A DNA stretch of 64,000 nt from Paragonimus skrjabini miyazakii (lineage: Eukaryota > Platyhelminthes > Trematoda > Plagiorchiida > Troglotrematidae), in assembly GCA_014338405.1 (NCBI GenBank), contig JTDE01001357.1, forward strand, positions 45,362 to 109,361, read 5' to 3'. Position 1 is the first letter of the stretch. Each line of letters starts with the position of its first letter. Of this stretch, positions 37,501-50,367 are shown one piece after another. The notes under the pieces are model-generated. The model was given only the letters and a program-made list of their open reading frames with translations, was not told where the DNA came from and did no database searches. The position numbers were made by a program, and so were the translations under genes.

Positions 37501-40500
37501 AATATAATTTTCAGCTGAAGGTTGCTTATTTCAAAACCTATAGCAAATTGAACGAGTACTCCATGGTCTGGTTTTCGGTAAGTTCTTTCTTCCGGATCGT
37601 ATAGCTATTAAGCATAATGGAAGATGTGTTAAACATGCACTCCTACTTCCTAGGACCTGGTTTTCAGGAATGGTGTACCCTATTCAGACGGCTTCAGGCT
37701 CAATCCTAATACGATTCAATAAGGCTTGTGTAGCAATAATATGTGTGAAGATGATATAGACTGGCAAAGATCCAAGAATATAATGCGCTAGAAACCGTAT
37801 CACTTGAATAATGATCTCCACTTGCCATCAGAGTTTTTTTTAAATAAAACGTGCAAAGGAAATGCGATTCGCTTTTCTAAAAAATCGATGAATCCATATT
37901 AAATTATTTTATGTAAGTTTAACGTCTATATTCATTAAAGCAGGTTCGGCTTTACTATTTTTGTTTTTATTGGATTAGCGAATACATGTAGATCCCTTAC
38001 ATATGTAAAGCTAGATTATGTTGTTATATATTCGTGGAACGAATGAGCTGGCAACGGATCAAAACGCTGCAGAACAGGATAAATAACATCATTGTTTCGC
38101 ACACTGTAGAACAACCCCCCCCCCGAGATTGAACACAGAAAACTACAAAAAAATGTACGCTAACTGGGTGTTTAGTGATTCATTGATTTTAATTCTTTGC
38201 ACAGTTAGTGCACAACTCAATTTTCTTATAAGACCTGTTATATTTGGTTAATCAATGAATGTATATGGTTCAAATTTTGTTCACATCGATCTAATACTAG
38301 TTTATATTGACAAACTACAATCATGTGAATAATGTTCATACACGACCTAAACCGTAACCTTCAAGGGTATTTTTTTCGATAAAAAGTTTACACTTAAGAC
38401 CAATGAGCTTAAACGAAATAGTAACATACCGCAACATGTCTTTTTTCTCCATTGATGAATCTGCCAACTGGAACCTAATGTTTCAGAAATAGATCAACCG
38501 AGATGATTTAATTTTGGACAACGACCCCACTGTCTTCTGTTTGGATACCCAAAACTCTTTCATGTTCTATGCGTGTTGTATCGTTTGCTTTCCAAGAATC
38601 AGTTGAAAGACAATCATATCTATCGTTAAACATGTCATTGGCGTAAACTCTTCGTGTAGGTTACTGAATCAGCTCACAGCTTCTACAGGATATGCAAAAC
38701 GTAAAATAGCTACATAACGGAAATTTCGGTAGCTGGATGAACAACACTCCGAGGACTGCCTAACACATTCTGCTGTGTTCACGAGCACAGAATGAAGCAT
38801 AAATACCAAAAAATCTTTGTCATGTTACCTGTCACACGGTAGCGCCGCTTTTGGATATATCATGTTATATTTACAAACGTGTCAGATGGTTCGAGTGATT
38901 TATGCCCACATGTCGAGTGACTGTTTGCAGCGGTATATCGTGGACAGTGCTACAGCGTTGAAGTTTGTATATACATCGGAGAGTCACGTCACGTTCTTAC
39001 TAGTTAATTGTGTTCTCTTCCTACCTAATAACGACCGGTATATGTCTCCTGACAGCACCATATTCTGTTGCAGTTTTCTACAATGATAAGCGCATATGTT
39101 GTTAAGTTGAATCATTTACATTGTTTCGTTCCCGGATAAAATTCCTTGTAATTGGTAAGCAAAATATAAATGTATTCAAAATTTCCATCCTCCAGCAAAC
39201 AATCAACTGTGCTAATAGAGTTAAAAACGTATATTTCATGATCAGCCTCACACGCTGACACCTGCACATAAACGCTGTTGCAAGAGGCATACAATGCACT
39301 AGATGCGCCTCAAATCACACACTACATATCCCGATAGGTGTAAGAGTGGAGCTTTTTCAGTCAAGCAGGCTAATGCTGGCCTGCCAGATGATAAGGTGGC
39401 TGAAACTGAAATCCTCATCTCTTGGGAACAAAATAAGCTCCTGTGGTTAGTTTTGAGCTCGAAAGAAAGAGATTGAGATCATAAGCTAAGAAGAGGGTCA
39501 GCACAGGAAGGCAGACTGATGTGTTCTATAGGAAAATGAAAAGACAAAGACATATTTAGATTTCAACCCAAATACCAACCAAACTCTCCAGTTTACCGTG
39601 CACCAACGGGGTAGCAGAAAAAGGGTGGCAGAAAATCACGACTGAAGTTTCCGAAAAGATGAGCGAGTATTTTACGAGAAGGCAGACGTTGCTAACTGAC
39701 ACAACTCAAACCAAAGATATACATAGCGAATCAAGTCAGCTTAGTTACATATGACAAACTTGCCGTCGGCTCTATGACAGTGTTCTTGGTACGGTAAACA
39801 CATTCTACATCGAGTTAGCCAACACACTAACGGTTGCGTTCGTCGTGGAGTTATTTGGTTACGTCAATATGACTGACGGTGGCTTTAACGCTTTTGTGTA
39901 CCGTGCGCTTGAATGCATAACTCCGCGGCTAGCGTTTGGTGAATTTTCAGATCATCCTTCAGACTGCATCCTTTCAGACGGTTTTTTCGATGTTATGTGC
40001 TTTTACGACCTAAGATCGGTGACAGTCAAATACTATCCAGATATCGCAGCTTTTTTTCTGCCATGGTTTTACATATTTCCGTTTGGCTTCTAGTAAAGCA
40101 CGTGTTGCGGAATCAACTCCTCAATCCTCTGACGAACACATCTTAACCAGCAAAGTTAGTTGAACGTCAGTATGGGTCCAATTCTGTAGGTGGCAGTTTA
40201 GTGAAGTACCTCAGCGCTCGGAACGAAATTCCACCGCCGAATACCTGGAACGCGAATGATACATTGCAGATTAAAGCAATTTTGATATTACACATTCCGT
40301 TTGTACAACATTCAGGTATAATTGCCGTATAATAACACAGTCAGAACCGTAACGCGGTAAACATGAAGATCAATTATTATCTGCAGGCAGCGATTTTTCA
40401 AACACACCCTTTAAGATAACCGCAAGCCAAGTTAACCAGGACTACGGCTCGCAGGTTACGGAGAGATCCGTCGGTAGACACTTACTCAAGAACAGTAATC

Positions 40501-42257
40501 GACAACTTTCCATATTTTCTCGGTCGATGCGAATTTTAACTGTGGGTCTAGTACTTCTATCTGGAAGAGACTGAGAGAAAGAAAATAACTAATCGATATT
40601 GATCTTCAGGTTAAAATTGGCTGCTATTGTCGCCAAATCCGTAGTCCTTCGCTGGATTTACTCTTCACTGTGCCCAAACTTGTCACTGTTATATGAGCAA
40701 AATGGCATCCTGACGGTCTATTTAAGCGTCATGCTGAAAGCACCGAGATTTAAAATATTGGGCAGTTAACCATTAGTGTGGTATATGGGTGAAATACAGA
40801 TCTTTGATACTATCTAGTGCTGCAGTCACATATAAGTATAGTATTGGGACAAAGACAGCTATGTTTCACACTGGTGACAAGTTTGAAATTAATGGAGGTT
40901 GATCCGCAAGACTGTACCTTCACCTTCATACACGTATTCAAAATCTTTACATAGGTTAACGAACTTATTTTTGCATACAAACACACATAAAGCTTCACTA
41001 CTCGAGGACTCAAGCATCGTGGTAAACTCTGTTTACGACACTTTTATTAGTGCCGACAAGTGACAGCCATCATGTTAAACATACTGTGACTTGCATGGAA
41101 TTAACGTTGCTTCTCGAAACCATTCATCTCCAGCAATTTAGTACGAAATCGAATTGGTAGAATACATGGAGGAACTTTTCTAGCACAGCTCTAACGACTG
41201 ATCGTTTGATACTCCTTTTGTTTCCTTCTCTTACTCTTTAACAAATGTGCGAGAGCATCCGTGAACTGTTGAGCGACCGATTTCAGTTCACTAATGAAGA
41301 GAACGGACGGGAACAGAGAAAAGTCAGAAGCTGGTATGCCTTAATTTTTTGGCAACACCTCTTCCTCCCTAGAAGTCTATTCGTTTCGCTGTTTTATGAT
41401 GGTCATTTGAACATTTTTTATTTCCAATGAGAGAACAAATACCTTTATACTTGCTAGTTTCTTCACCATCCTGCAGTCAGCGGTAACAGGCCGAGTTAAT
41501 AAGGTGCTAAAGTTTTGTTCGAGATCCTTGCAGTGTTTCCCAATTTTGGACATCAAACGCAACCGTCTCCAAATTCCAGTAGCCTGCTGCACAAGACGGA
41601 GGGAACAGGCTCATGGTAAGCAGGCAGTAGAACTCCTTATGTTGCCAGCGAATAGCGTCATCCTGCACTAGTTAACCTTGCTTTATTGATCAGTTGTGCG
41701 TGATCCCTCAAGGTCGTTTGATAACTGGACCTCAAGCTCTAAGAAAGGTTTGACTTCGCATAACTACTGGGGCTCATAATGGAAACCGTAATTCCCTAAC
41801 TGTTCTTTAATATTAGAAAAGATTTGACTGCAGCATTATCGTCAAATCGGTTCTGGAGTTTCTGACACTAAATGTTGGTTGTCTCAATAATTGTTAGTGC
41901 GATTTACTCCTGGAGATATTGTTCTACATTACTGGAGACAGTGGGTAAGGGAAACAGTGCATGTTAGAAGCTAGTCTTCAACTTTGCGTTCTTTAATCAT
42001 CTGTCATCTGTTGAAAATTCGCTAACTTCCGGAACAAAATCAGAAGCATAACTTGTGGCACAAAGCAAATATCGGTTTATTGAGTCTCTATTAGTTGTTT
42101 TATAGACAGGACGCATCTGTAAAACGAAGAACTATAATTGGTGCCGACACCTTTGCTTTCCCATTGATCGGCTCGGCTCCGACTGCAGTTCATTTGTTTT
42201 AGTGCGTGACGCATTTAAACCAGTTGTCTTACTCCGATGCTCGTTATAAAAAAATCC
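34571..42257. other. No recognisable gene over 7.7 kb
   Basis: Open frames 35073-35333, 35589-35774, 36197-36514, 37167-37433, 38817-39086 and 39845-40093 (plus) and 41377-41592 (minus) show no recognised domain. A 9 bp hairpin with an 8-nt loop lies at 35252-35277. A purine-rich stretch at 39400-39720 has no readable frame. A C10 run lies at 38115-38124. Confidence 0.4.
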
Positions 42258-42590
42258 GAATCTAAAGCAACATGCTATCCTGATTGGTCACCGTACTGAC
42301 ATGCCGGTCTGCTCGCGCTGTTGACAGTGATTGGTCGCAGCCATCTGCGAATCGCCGTTTGACTTCTTATTTATGCGGTTGTCCAATCCGATCCATTCAC
42401 ATAATCTAGTCTGTATCGCTGACCAAACTGAGGAAACAGTCAACAGTATCATTGACCGTATCAGTGCCGTGGGGTCTGAAGACTTCCGAACAGGTTTCGT
42501 AGTCAGGTCCAGCCCGCGCTTCGATAAAGCTCAGAAGGAGCGATCGATAACTGATGAGAGATTTGTATTGCAGAGCTCATCATAGAACTG
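42258..42590 (+). other. GC-richer island with ATTGG boxes and an 84-codon frame
   Basis: Two copies of TGATTGGTC (at about 42279 and 42329) and a GTCCAATCC occur in a GC-richer patch. The first part weakly resembles 53678-53715 (CTGATTGGTT context). The plus frame 42331-42585 is Ser/Arg/Glu-rich in its second half and open to a stop; I do not recognise it. It could be a transposon 5' region or a small gene start, with no decisive evidence. Confidence 0.25.
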
Positions 42591-45164
42591 GTTCTTTGCA
42601 CACTGAATGCGGCACATGGTTTGAGCCTAACCCGTAAGTGAAGTGGCTAACTCACCTCCGTGGAATCGCATAAGCAGGGATATGATCTGGGGTCTGATGC
42701 CATGTGGTTCTCTTGCCATCACTAAATATGTGCGATGTCACTGTAAAACATATATAGTGTTCCCCAGCGCCGTCTGTTGAATAAACGATCTGCCAGAGGA
42801 TGTAACCTGCAGCTATTATCCTGGGCTTAAATCGGCTAACATATCGTCCTTACTCAGAGATGCGACATTAGTTCAATAACGTCTAATTCCTTACGCACTC
42901 AGTGCGTTTTAGTTTTGTGGCCGGTCGTCGTTGTAGCGATTCAGGATCTTTCGTAACTATATATCCCAACAGAAAACGCTCAGCGTCAACCGACAAGTCT
43001 CAAATTGTCTTAGGAAATCCCAGATGAAATCCCCGTTTTAGTATTGGCATAGGAGTGAAACTGGTTAAAAGGTTCTTCTCGTTAGATTCCGATAGGAGCC
43101 AATAACTCAAAAGTCTGACTCGCTTGGCATTGCGACGCCAGTTTATTCCGGGAGTACAGTGAACAAGACATTTGTGTCTGACTTTAACCAGTGACACACA
43201 GTGTATGTGTAATAGTCTGCAAGAAGCTTTCAAGAATCATAAATAATTTCCCTATCGCGGTAAATAATGGGCTGGTGATAACGTTTAAACGTTGAGCAGG
43301 CAGGGTGCTTTTTGTTTGAGAGTATATTTCCTAACTTCTTCCTTCTGTATGCGGAAAACATCAGTACTGCAACAACTTACACATGTCTGCTGTATACTCA
43401 TAAATTCGTACTCCACTACATGGAACTTCTTACGTCGTCAGTAGTGCGACATATAAACTTATGGGTGTAACTGATTATTATCTGGTTGCCTGCTTTTATC
43501 CCATCTGACATGTGTGAACCTGGTAAAACCGAAGTCTAATTATGCGTAGTCACCTGGATCGAAACAACACAGTGACGTGTCTTGAAATGTTCTTATACAG
43601 CGATACACAGTGTCACAAGCACACATCGCTTCGTCATCCGACACTTCCGGGCACACTTTCTTCTGTCAAACATGCTCATTTGCGAATAAAGATACTGTAG
43701 AGTTCATTCAGAAAAAAGGGATAACACTCAATAAATTCCAATAGATCCCACCTCCTTATGTTGTAAACTTGCCTCTAACGTATTTATCCAGCTACCCGGT
43801 TAGGAGGTGTACTGTTATTAACCTCAGTTTTAATCATGGACCAGGGTTAAAACTATGTGCGGATTTTCCCGTCTATCGATTTTTGAGATGGGTTGGCTGA
43901 AATGTACACAGAACCGTAAAAGCGGCGACCATAGCTGAGTAATACTCACGATCTATCATTGAACCCTCCCACTATCTATCAGTGATCATCCACAAATTGT
44001 CCGCTGACGACGGCGGGTGTGTGACGTGTATCCTGCCCACCAGAGTAGTTTTATTAGTCATATGAATCAATGAAGGCTGGAATAGTACTGATAAGGATTT
44101 TTACTCTGGAAAACGGTCACCCAGCATTCAAGAAAAGAGGCCGTATTTCCTGTAAAGACTATTTGATATTGGAAATATAAATCATCTTTTTGTCACAGGT
44201 GACCTTGTGTCATTTGATAAGATAAGACATTGTTATAACTTACTGATTATTTAATGTATACTCGCTTACCTTTTCTATATTTTCAATTGTTTGCTGCCAA
44301 TACTGTTTCTTCGGGACTCGTTGTAACTTCGGGTGTTCCCAGCAGGCTTACAAAATCTATATGTTTATAACTAGAAACAATACTGTTGTAAACCCTCCAA
44401 ACAATACGCTGATTTGTTCCCAATATAGTGGTGCGCTTGATAAGAATCGGATTCTCGTCCCGGTAATAATTAACAAAAAGATCTCGGTCACGAAACTACC
44501 GCAACTGCCCCGCGATTTGCTCCCAAGAAAAGCCCAAAGTCGCGTACGAAGGAAACCGTTTTGTTCCGCCACAACACGTGTGCGACCAAAGTGACAGTTA
44601 CAAAGTATTTATATGGCGCGTAATGACCAAGTGTTCCCAAAACATCAAAGAGAACAGTTACCGTAAAAAGGAGTTAAGATCACTAATAAGTATAGCGGCA
44701 TAAAAAGTCTCGTCCGTTCTGCACAGTTCCGTTAATTAGGACTGAGTCAATCGCTCCACTTTCTTTCTCAGGACGAAAGTGGTTTGGGACGGTAACAGAA
44801 TGGACGTCCTAACTGATACACGATTTTAATGATAAACATTCAGAACGTCCGCATCCAATTTGCTTTACCGAATCCGAGAGTTGGTACAATAAGTGTAGAA
44901 TTCCACAGTGTTTTGGTTTTGATTTGCTATTGTTCAAAGAATCTTATGCTTGCTTTATCATAGGCCCGAAAATCTAATAGCTCCAACGTTGATATAGTAA
45001 AGTAGATCCACAGCAGCTGATTAAGTAGACTGCGTTGCATTAGCTTGAACTGGACAGGACATTTTTATTCGTACTAATCGAAAGTGTCTTACTGTAAAAT
45101 CTTTGTCTCGTACCTGTAAAATTTTGACTTCTATCTTGTCCAGTAAAAATCGAAGTGTAGTTAT
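42591..45164. other. No recognisable gene
   Basis: The plus frame 44361-44594 ends in a basic tail before its stop and has mixed codon use, but no recognised family. The part just before 45165 probably held the upstream RT of the following PLE, which I could not read. Confidence 0.35.
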
Positions 45165-46129
45165 TTGTTTCACCGCCATGTACTCAAGATTTTTTGTTCT
45201 CATGTGCCCTCAGTTTTGGTGTTGATGTTGTATTTCAACTTGCTAACAAACAAACAGAGACCAGACCACAGTGAACACACTGAAATCCTGTACTTTGGAA
45301 TAATTACTTACTTGGTAGATACGCTTGTAAGTCACGTGTTTAAGATGGTTAGTTTACGTCTTATTTTTCACGGGTTATGTGTTTTTTTTACATCTCTGCG
45401 GTTTATGAGCTGTTTGACTAATAGAACCATAAGAATATGTACACCAGATACAGTCTTCAGTGGACTATCGTTCCTACTCATACTGTTTTTAAATAGCGGT
45501 TATCTGGAGCGCTTTGTAGAAAAGACTATGCAACATCGTGAAAAACAGGATAAGATGACTCGAGAGCAGTGTGTATCTCATTACCATTGAAAGGGGATAC
45601 GCTGGTCGAAACATTCACTAAGATAATGAACACTGTTATCTATTGAATATTCTATGCTGCAAAATAACGTTTCTGTTTCAACTGTACTCCAGCTTTGGGT
45701 TTGTGGCTAAAGCATAAAAGTTCCGTTTCTATGGCTTCTTTATGTGTATACTCATTTACTTGTTCCCGTGGAATTAGTTACGTGCTTCGCACTACCACGC
45801 GCTTATCCGTACATGTCCGTGCGAATCATCTAGCCTAGATCAGCAGCAGAGTCACCAAGACAAATACCGGTGCAATTGTTGCACACCTTGTTGGTACACA
45901 TGATACTGTCAACCTGGACTCCTCTTTTTTTCCGACTTACCCAGTTATTGCCGGTCACTCAAAAGCTGTTAGAGGTCAAATTTTGGCCACAACAAAAGCG
46001 ATTGGAATTCGAATAAAAAGTTCACGCTCGCGCGTACAAAAATGCCTTTTTCAGACGTTTAAATTGCCATGGTCAACCACCTACATTAAAACTGATCAAA
46101 GCGCCGTGGTTCCAGTTGCGTCACAATAG
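45165..46129 (+). mobile_element. Penelope-like retroelement relic 2 (RT thumb + GIY-YIG)
   Basis: The plus frame 45165-45590 (141 codons) begins just after a destroyed YVDD box (RHVLKIFCSHV where RYVDD..IF is expected). It passes FHGLCVFFTS and reaches the linker NRTIRICTPDT (45420-45452), then SGYLERFVEKTM. A frame change at about 45560-45578 leads into one continuous frame to the TAG at 46127: LPLKGD (45581-45598), FYAAK, then CVYSFTCSRGISY, a GIY-YIG core. It continues AIVAHLVGT, ILATTKAIGIRIK and VQKCLFQTFKLPW (ending 46072). Three in-frame stops interrupt it. It differs enough from the 16-17 kb PLE to be another lineage. It lacks the 5' half. Confidence 0.85.
45720..46129 (+). pseudogene. 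GIY-YIG endonuclease pseudogene of PLE 2
   Basis: In the frame of 45578 the domain is nearly complete: SFTCSRGISYVLRTT at the start (the second motif normally reads YIG/YVG but here is YVL), RLSVHVR, a stop after NHLA, then RVTKTNTGAIVAHLVGT, VNLDSSF, ATTKAIGIRIK and the end KLPW. It is useful as a phylogenetic marker because its length is almost full. Confidence 0.8.
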
Positions 46130-47110
46130 TGATCTAATCGTATCAGAACGTTGTCTCCGTCTGTACCTGAGACGTATCTGACTTCACTCGGACTTGCTAT
46201 TTGCTTCTGTTGGTTTCGCCTTGATACCTCTATTAAGTAACTCGGGAGCTTATTTTCTATTAATATTCCATGAAATTTTCCCGACAGTTTAGTATTTATT
46301 GATTTTTTCCCCATCGCTTAATGGCTTCCTTTCATCATCCAGAACTATTCGCCGTTGGTTCTGTGACATCACAGTGGCTTCACTGCTCCCGATGATATTT
46401 GCCTGATTTTTAGGTATATTTTCTTTTACTTCGCATTGCTTGTTCAAATAGTCTTCTCTCCGATGGAATCTATTTCATCTTACTCCTTGACCATTTTGTT
46501 TGTAATTGGTTCGACCTTGTGACGAGGTTTCTATCCAGCTTTTTTGTGATTTGCCACCTAATCCTCACAACGTATACAGCAAATGAGTCGTATCAGATAT
46601 CCTGTTCACTTTGTGCCCAGTCCTTCTCCACTATATTTAAACCTTCTCATTCTCAAACAAGACCACATTATGTTCGCCTTATTAACTTGCAATGATTTCA
46701 AAATATATTCGAATTTACCATAATTCACAATGCTATGAAGTTTTTCCCTTAATTTAGATTTTTTACTTTACAGAAATCGGATATTGTACTTTATTCATCA
46801 CTAAATTTGTCATATTGAAAAATCGTAACAAAACCAAAACATCCGAGAGCATTGTGGTAATTAAAAGTACTGGATTGCAATGTTAGGCTATCGGGCTCCA
46901 GCAGAATGCAATCTGACGGTTGTGGCTTTGTGTTCAAGACAAACTGAGCTGAGTGCACAATTTACAGTTAGGACTGAATTACGTTTAATTTGACATCTCC
47001 AGTTAACTACGTGACTTCAAAGTTTGTCAATGACAGCTGAACAGATCAGATAGTATGAAAGAACAATTATGCCATTTAGAAGGACGTGATAAGGTTGATA
47101 TGAAATTAGT
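46130..47110. other. Probable PLE 3' untranslated flank, then unassigned
   Basis: The sequence directly after the PLE stop is likely its 3' untranslated region. The antisense frame 46096-46314 overlaps that end and has no recognised motif, so I leave it out as a gene. Confidence 0.35.
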
Positions 47111-47220
47111 TTGAAGGGGGCCGACTGGAAATTCTATGGGAATGCAATAGCTCCGATCAATTGTGGGTGATGTTCAACTTGAAATTAACAAAATCCCCGA
47201 CTACTCATCTGAAATCTGTT
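47111..47220 (+). mobile_element. Solitary SINE 3' tail
   Basis: Starts TTGAAGGGGGCCGACTGG and continues ATTCTATGGGAATGCAATAG, GATCAATTGTGGGTGATGTT and AAAATCCCCGACTACTCA. These match the tail of SINE copy 4 and the nested tail at 16243-16335. The head and ribozyme are missing. Its start corresponds to a point about 10 bases downstream of the predicted ribozyme cleavage position in copy 4. Confidence 0.7.
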
Positions 47221-50040
47221 AAATTCTTTCACGCTCGGACAACACATTTGACGCTTGCTTATCTTAAAATCATTTCAGAAAATTTCGACTTGCATACAAA
47301 GTGAATGAACTGACCAGAGAAGTTTCTCCAGATCGAGTAGCTAGTTGTCCTTGTAAACAGTAAAAATAAGTTTTACTCGCTAAAATAATAGTTAATCACT
47401 GATATATTTTAAGTTAGATTGACATTACTGACTACGGGATTGGCTACCACATTAAGCCTCACAGACAAGCCTGATATTCAACCGGGTGAAAAAAACTTGA
47501 GCGCACAGAAAAAAATATTTGGTACAACAGTGATTTACTGTCATTGTCATTTGGCAGTGAAGACGATACACGGAACACCAATTTCGAGATAAAATGGAGT
47601 AGGTTTGGTCCATGAAGTTGAAGAAACAAATAAGAACATGATCAAATGCTGCAGCAATCTGCCTATGTATTAAGGCAGAACACGATAAAATAGAACACAA
47701 TCCTAAAAACACGGTTCGTGTCTACTTACAGTGTACAACAGATTCTAACACATTACCGATGAGATGCTCATTTTCTTGAGCCAAGGTTGCCTGAAAATAG
47801 CATCCACGATTTATGAAACCTTTATCAATTTGACAGCAGTGAAGTTCGTAAGCAACTTTTCTGCGGCGTGCAACTGCAACATCTTATTTTTCAACCATAA
47901 CGTGTAGGCATATTTCGCGTATACAGAAGGATTTCTGTCAACATAGCAGTTCGTTGACACTGAACATAAGTAAACCGTGCAGTGTATGCTTTTTTGTGTT
48001 CAACGAACATCAAGTAGTATTCTTTTTTCAATGGTCAAGGCAGTGTTTAAATCAAAGTCTCACAGCTGCAACGGAATCGAATATCTCTATCTTCATATCT
48101 TTCATCGCATGCGGCGTGCACTTAGTAACGGATGTAACTGTGTAAAAACACTTATGACGAAAATATCGCCAATTACATGGTAATGGGAATGCAAAAGCGG
48201 ACATGATTATATTCACATCGGTTGCTTACCGATGGGACTCAATTTACTCCTATCTACACAAGAAGGGTGAACTGTCCAATGTAACTTGGCCGGCAATTTT
48301 CAAAATGCACTTGTTGTGACGCTGTTTGTGTGTAGAGTAGCTAGAATCGAAGTGTTTCGGTGGGATAAACTGAAATGAACGATGGACTTAAGTTGTGATA
48401 ATTCAATAAAAGTCATTTCTGAATAGTGAACGATCGTTTTATGGTATAATTTCTTTCACAACTTTTTGAGACAAATAAATGGAGCCACAAGCATGAAATT
48501 ACTGTATTAAATGTCTTTCCGAATATTTTTGGAAACGAACTTCTTACTGTTTTGTTCAGGTCACCACTATCTCGACGTCCAAATTCTTAAACGAGTGCTG
48601 CACGCAACACAAAAGGGGATCAGTAAACCACGGAGGGTGTTACAAATAAATTGGGTGAATAATACACTTTATTTCGACTGTTGAACGTATTCGGTTCAAT
48701 TTCTAATTATATATTTGCACACTTCAAAGTTTGTAAATGAATGCAGGGAAGAAACGAAAGCACCCAAGAATAGGTTAGACAAGGAAATTAACAATAGGAC
48801 GTGCTATTTTTCCTCATTGATTAAAAAATCAATTTTAGTACATGTCATTTGCTTGGGACACATTTAGCATACTTCCCCTTTGGTGAGATTTATCAGCAAT
48901 TCTTTCCTAAATAATTACAGTTACATGTTGTGTGTTCATGCAAAATTAGATTAGTTCTGGTGAGTTTATCTACTCCTTCTATATTGGAATTAAGGCTAGC
49001 GATCATTTTAAGACACCGCACTATTATATACTATGTCAGTTTTCAACAGCTGTCATGCTCCGCATGGTCTTTGGTTGGATGTATTAGACGTTTACTTACA
49101 ATCAATTCGCAACATGGCTTTTGTTCTGGTTCTTTCACTCACCGTTTTCGATCGCCATTACAAAGATAGATTATTATGCTCTTCGTCAGGATTTCTATGG
49201 TTAAATGGTTTATGGTCTGCCCTGTGTAGATTACTTTATAATATTAAGAATAACATTATTCTGTCATGAATACATCAGTTAACTATGATTGTGTCACACT
49301 CCATTTTGATTGATTGAGAAGTTTTAGTTCAACCTTCACTGTCCTTATTCTAAGTAAGTAATGACCGGATAGTTCTCTTAGTAATATTCAACGTTTAATG
49401 CCTCAACCAATATTACCTACACCCGACCGTTTACCACGAGAGACACGAACACAGTGAAACAGATTATGATCTCGAATTGCGTGCATAAATAAACCTTGTC
49501 TTCTATTCGGCCATTGTGATCTTCCAGATGTATAATACACTACACTATCAGTCTCGAACGTCAGATTCCTAGGATCTTAACTCGATTAAACTTCGATGCT
49601 ATTTTCTTATAAATAAACCGGTAATAAATGAGCTAAATACGACGCTTCTTTAAAGTTCTGTTGTGGAACTGCGCTCAAACGAGAATCCCCGTTTTCATTC
49701 TCTGGTCCTGCTGGATTTTGTATGATCTACATTGAACTGCGCGCAATTGTGCGGAGATACGCCTGACAGAATCTTACCTGCATAGTCTACAGAAAATAAC
49801 CATTGCCAACGCAAGTGCCGATCACCAAGCCTGACCAGGACGTGACACATGAGGAGGACGCTGTAATATGCAATTTTGAAATGCTCATCTGCAGCTTGTC
49901 TCTCACTAAACAATTCTCTAGCACAACTGTTGCTTGTTCTGTTCCAAGTATGGAGAAGTAAAACAAATCGCGATACTTTCAGCGAATCAGTTTTCTGCAC
50001 CTAAAAGAAGGCTGCTGTTTTGTTTGCTTAGCTTAACAAA
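47221..50040. other. No established gene; two weak coding traces
   Basis: At 49110-49133 (plus) a frame reads QHGFCSGS, the peptide typical of the early LINE RT, but nothing else around it supports this. On the minus strand 49860-49778 is exon-like (acceptor TTGCATATTACAG, donor GCAG/GTAAGA) and contains GDRHL, discussed in the findings. Confidence 0.3.
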
Positions 50041-50231
50041 ATGATCTACAAGCTGTCACACTTACATAGACTTTCCAGTCAGCCTCTTTCAAAATCAAGC
50101 ACCAGACTCGTATTTCGCTCTCATTAGAGCTCATCAGTAGTGCATATCCTTACCATAACCGGGACTAGAACTCCTGCCACGTTTTTCATGAGGCAACCGT
50201 GTTGACCATTGCGTCATTGACCTCACATTAA
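50041..50231 (-). mobile_element. Hammerhead-type SINE, copy 3 (best ribozyme)
   Basis: Minus-strand order: head AATGTGAGGTCAATGACGCA with an A-box-like AATGACGCAATGG, then a B-box-like GGAGTTCTAGTCCC (tRNA-derived RNA polymerase III promoter layout), then GGATATGCACTA leading into the ribozyme, then the tail block GGCTGACTGGAAAGTCTATG. The element reads away from copy 4, its head only ~17 bases from copy 4's start. No coding capacity. A tRNA head plus hammerhead is the layout of Schistosoma Sm-alpha SINEs. Confidence 0.85.
50099..50143 (-). ncRNA. Hammerhead ribozyme, type I, intact core (SINE copy 3)
   Basis: On the minus strand stem I pairs GCACTA with TGGTGC (one G.U). The catalytic core is CTGATGA (50137-50131). 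Stem II is GCTC/GAGC closing a TAATGA loop, and the GAA follows directly. Stem III is very short: the A.U pair, a U.G pair and a 4-nt loop ACGA. Position 17 is C, so cleavage is predicted between 50105 and 50104. All invariant core bases are present. A short stem III is common in metazoan retroelement hammerheads and may need a dimer or long stem I contacts for good activity. Confidence 0.8.
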
Positions 50232-50294
50232 ACACGGACAAAATTGGGTGAGCGCTCGCATATGATAATTCGGTAGTGCCCAATATGAGGTCAG

Positions 50295-50348
50295 TGGCGC
50301 AGTGGTAAACATAGTTGTCTCATGGAAAGCCTGGCTGGAGTTCTAGTC
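50295..50348 (+). promoter_or_regulatory. Internal RNA polymerase III promoter (A and B boxes) of SINE 4
   Basis: A box TGGCGCAGTGG at 50295-50305 matches the TRGYNNARNGG consensus. B box GAGTTCTAGTC at 50338-50348 matches GGTTCNANNCC at most positions. The spacing of about 32 bases is tRNA-like. Confidence 0.6.
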
Positions 50349-50367
50349 GCGGTCATGGCAAAGGTAT

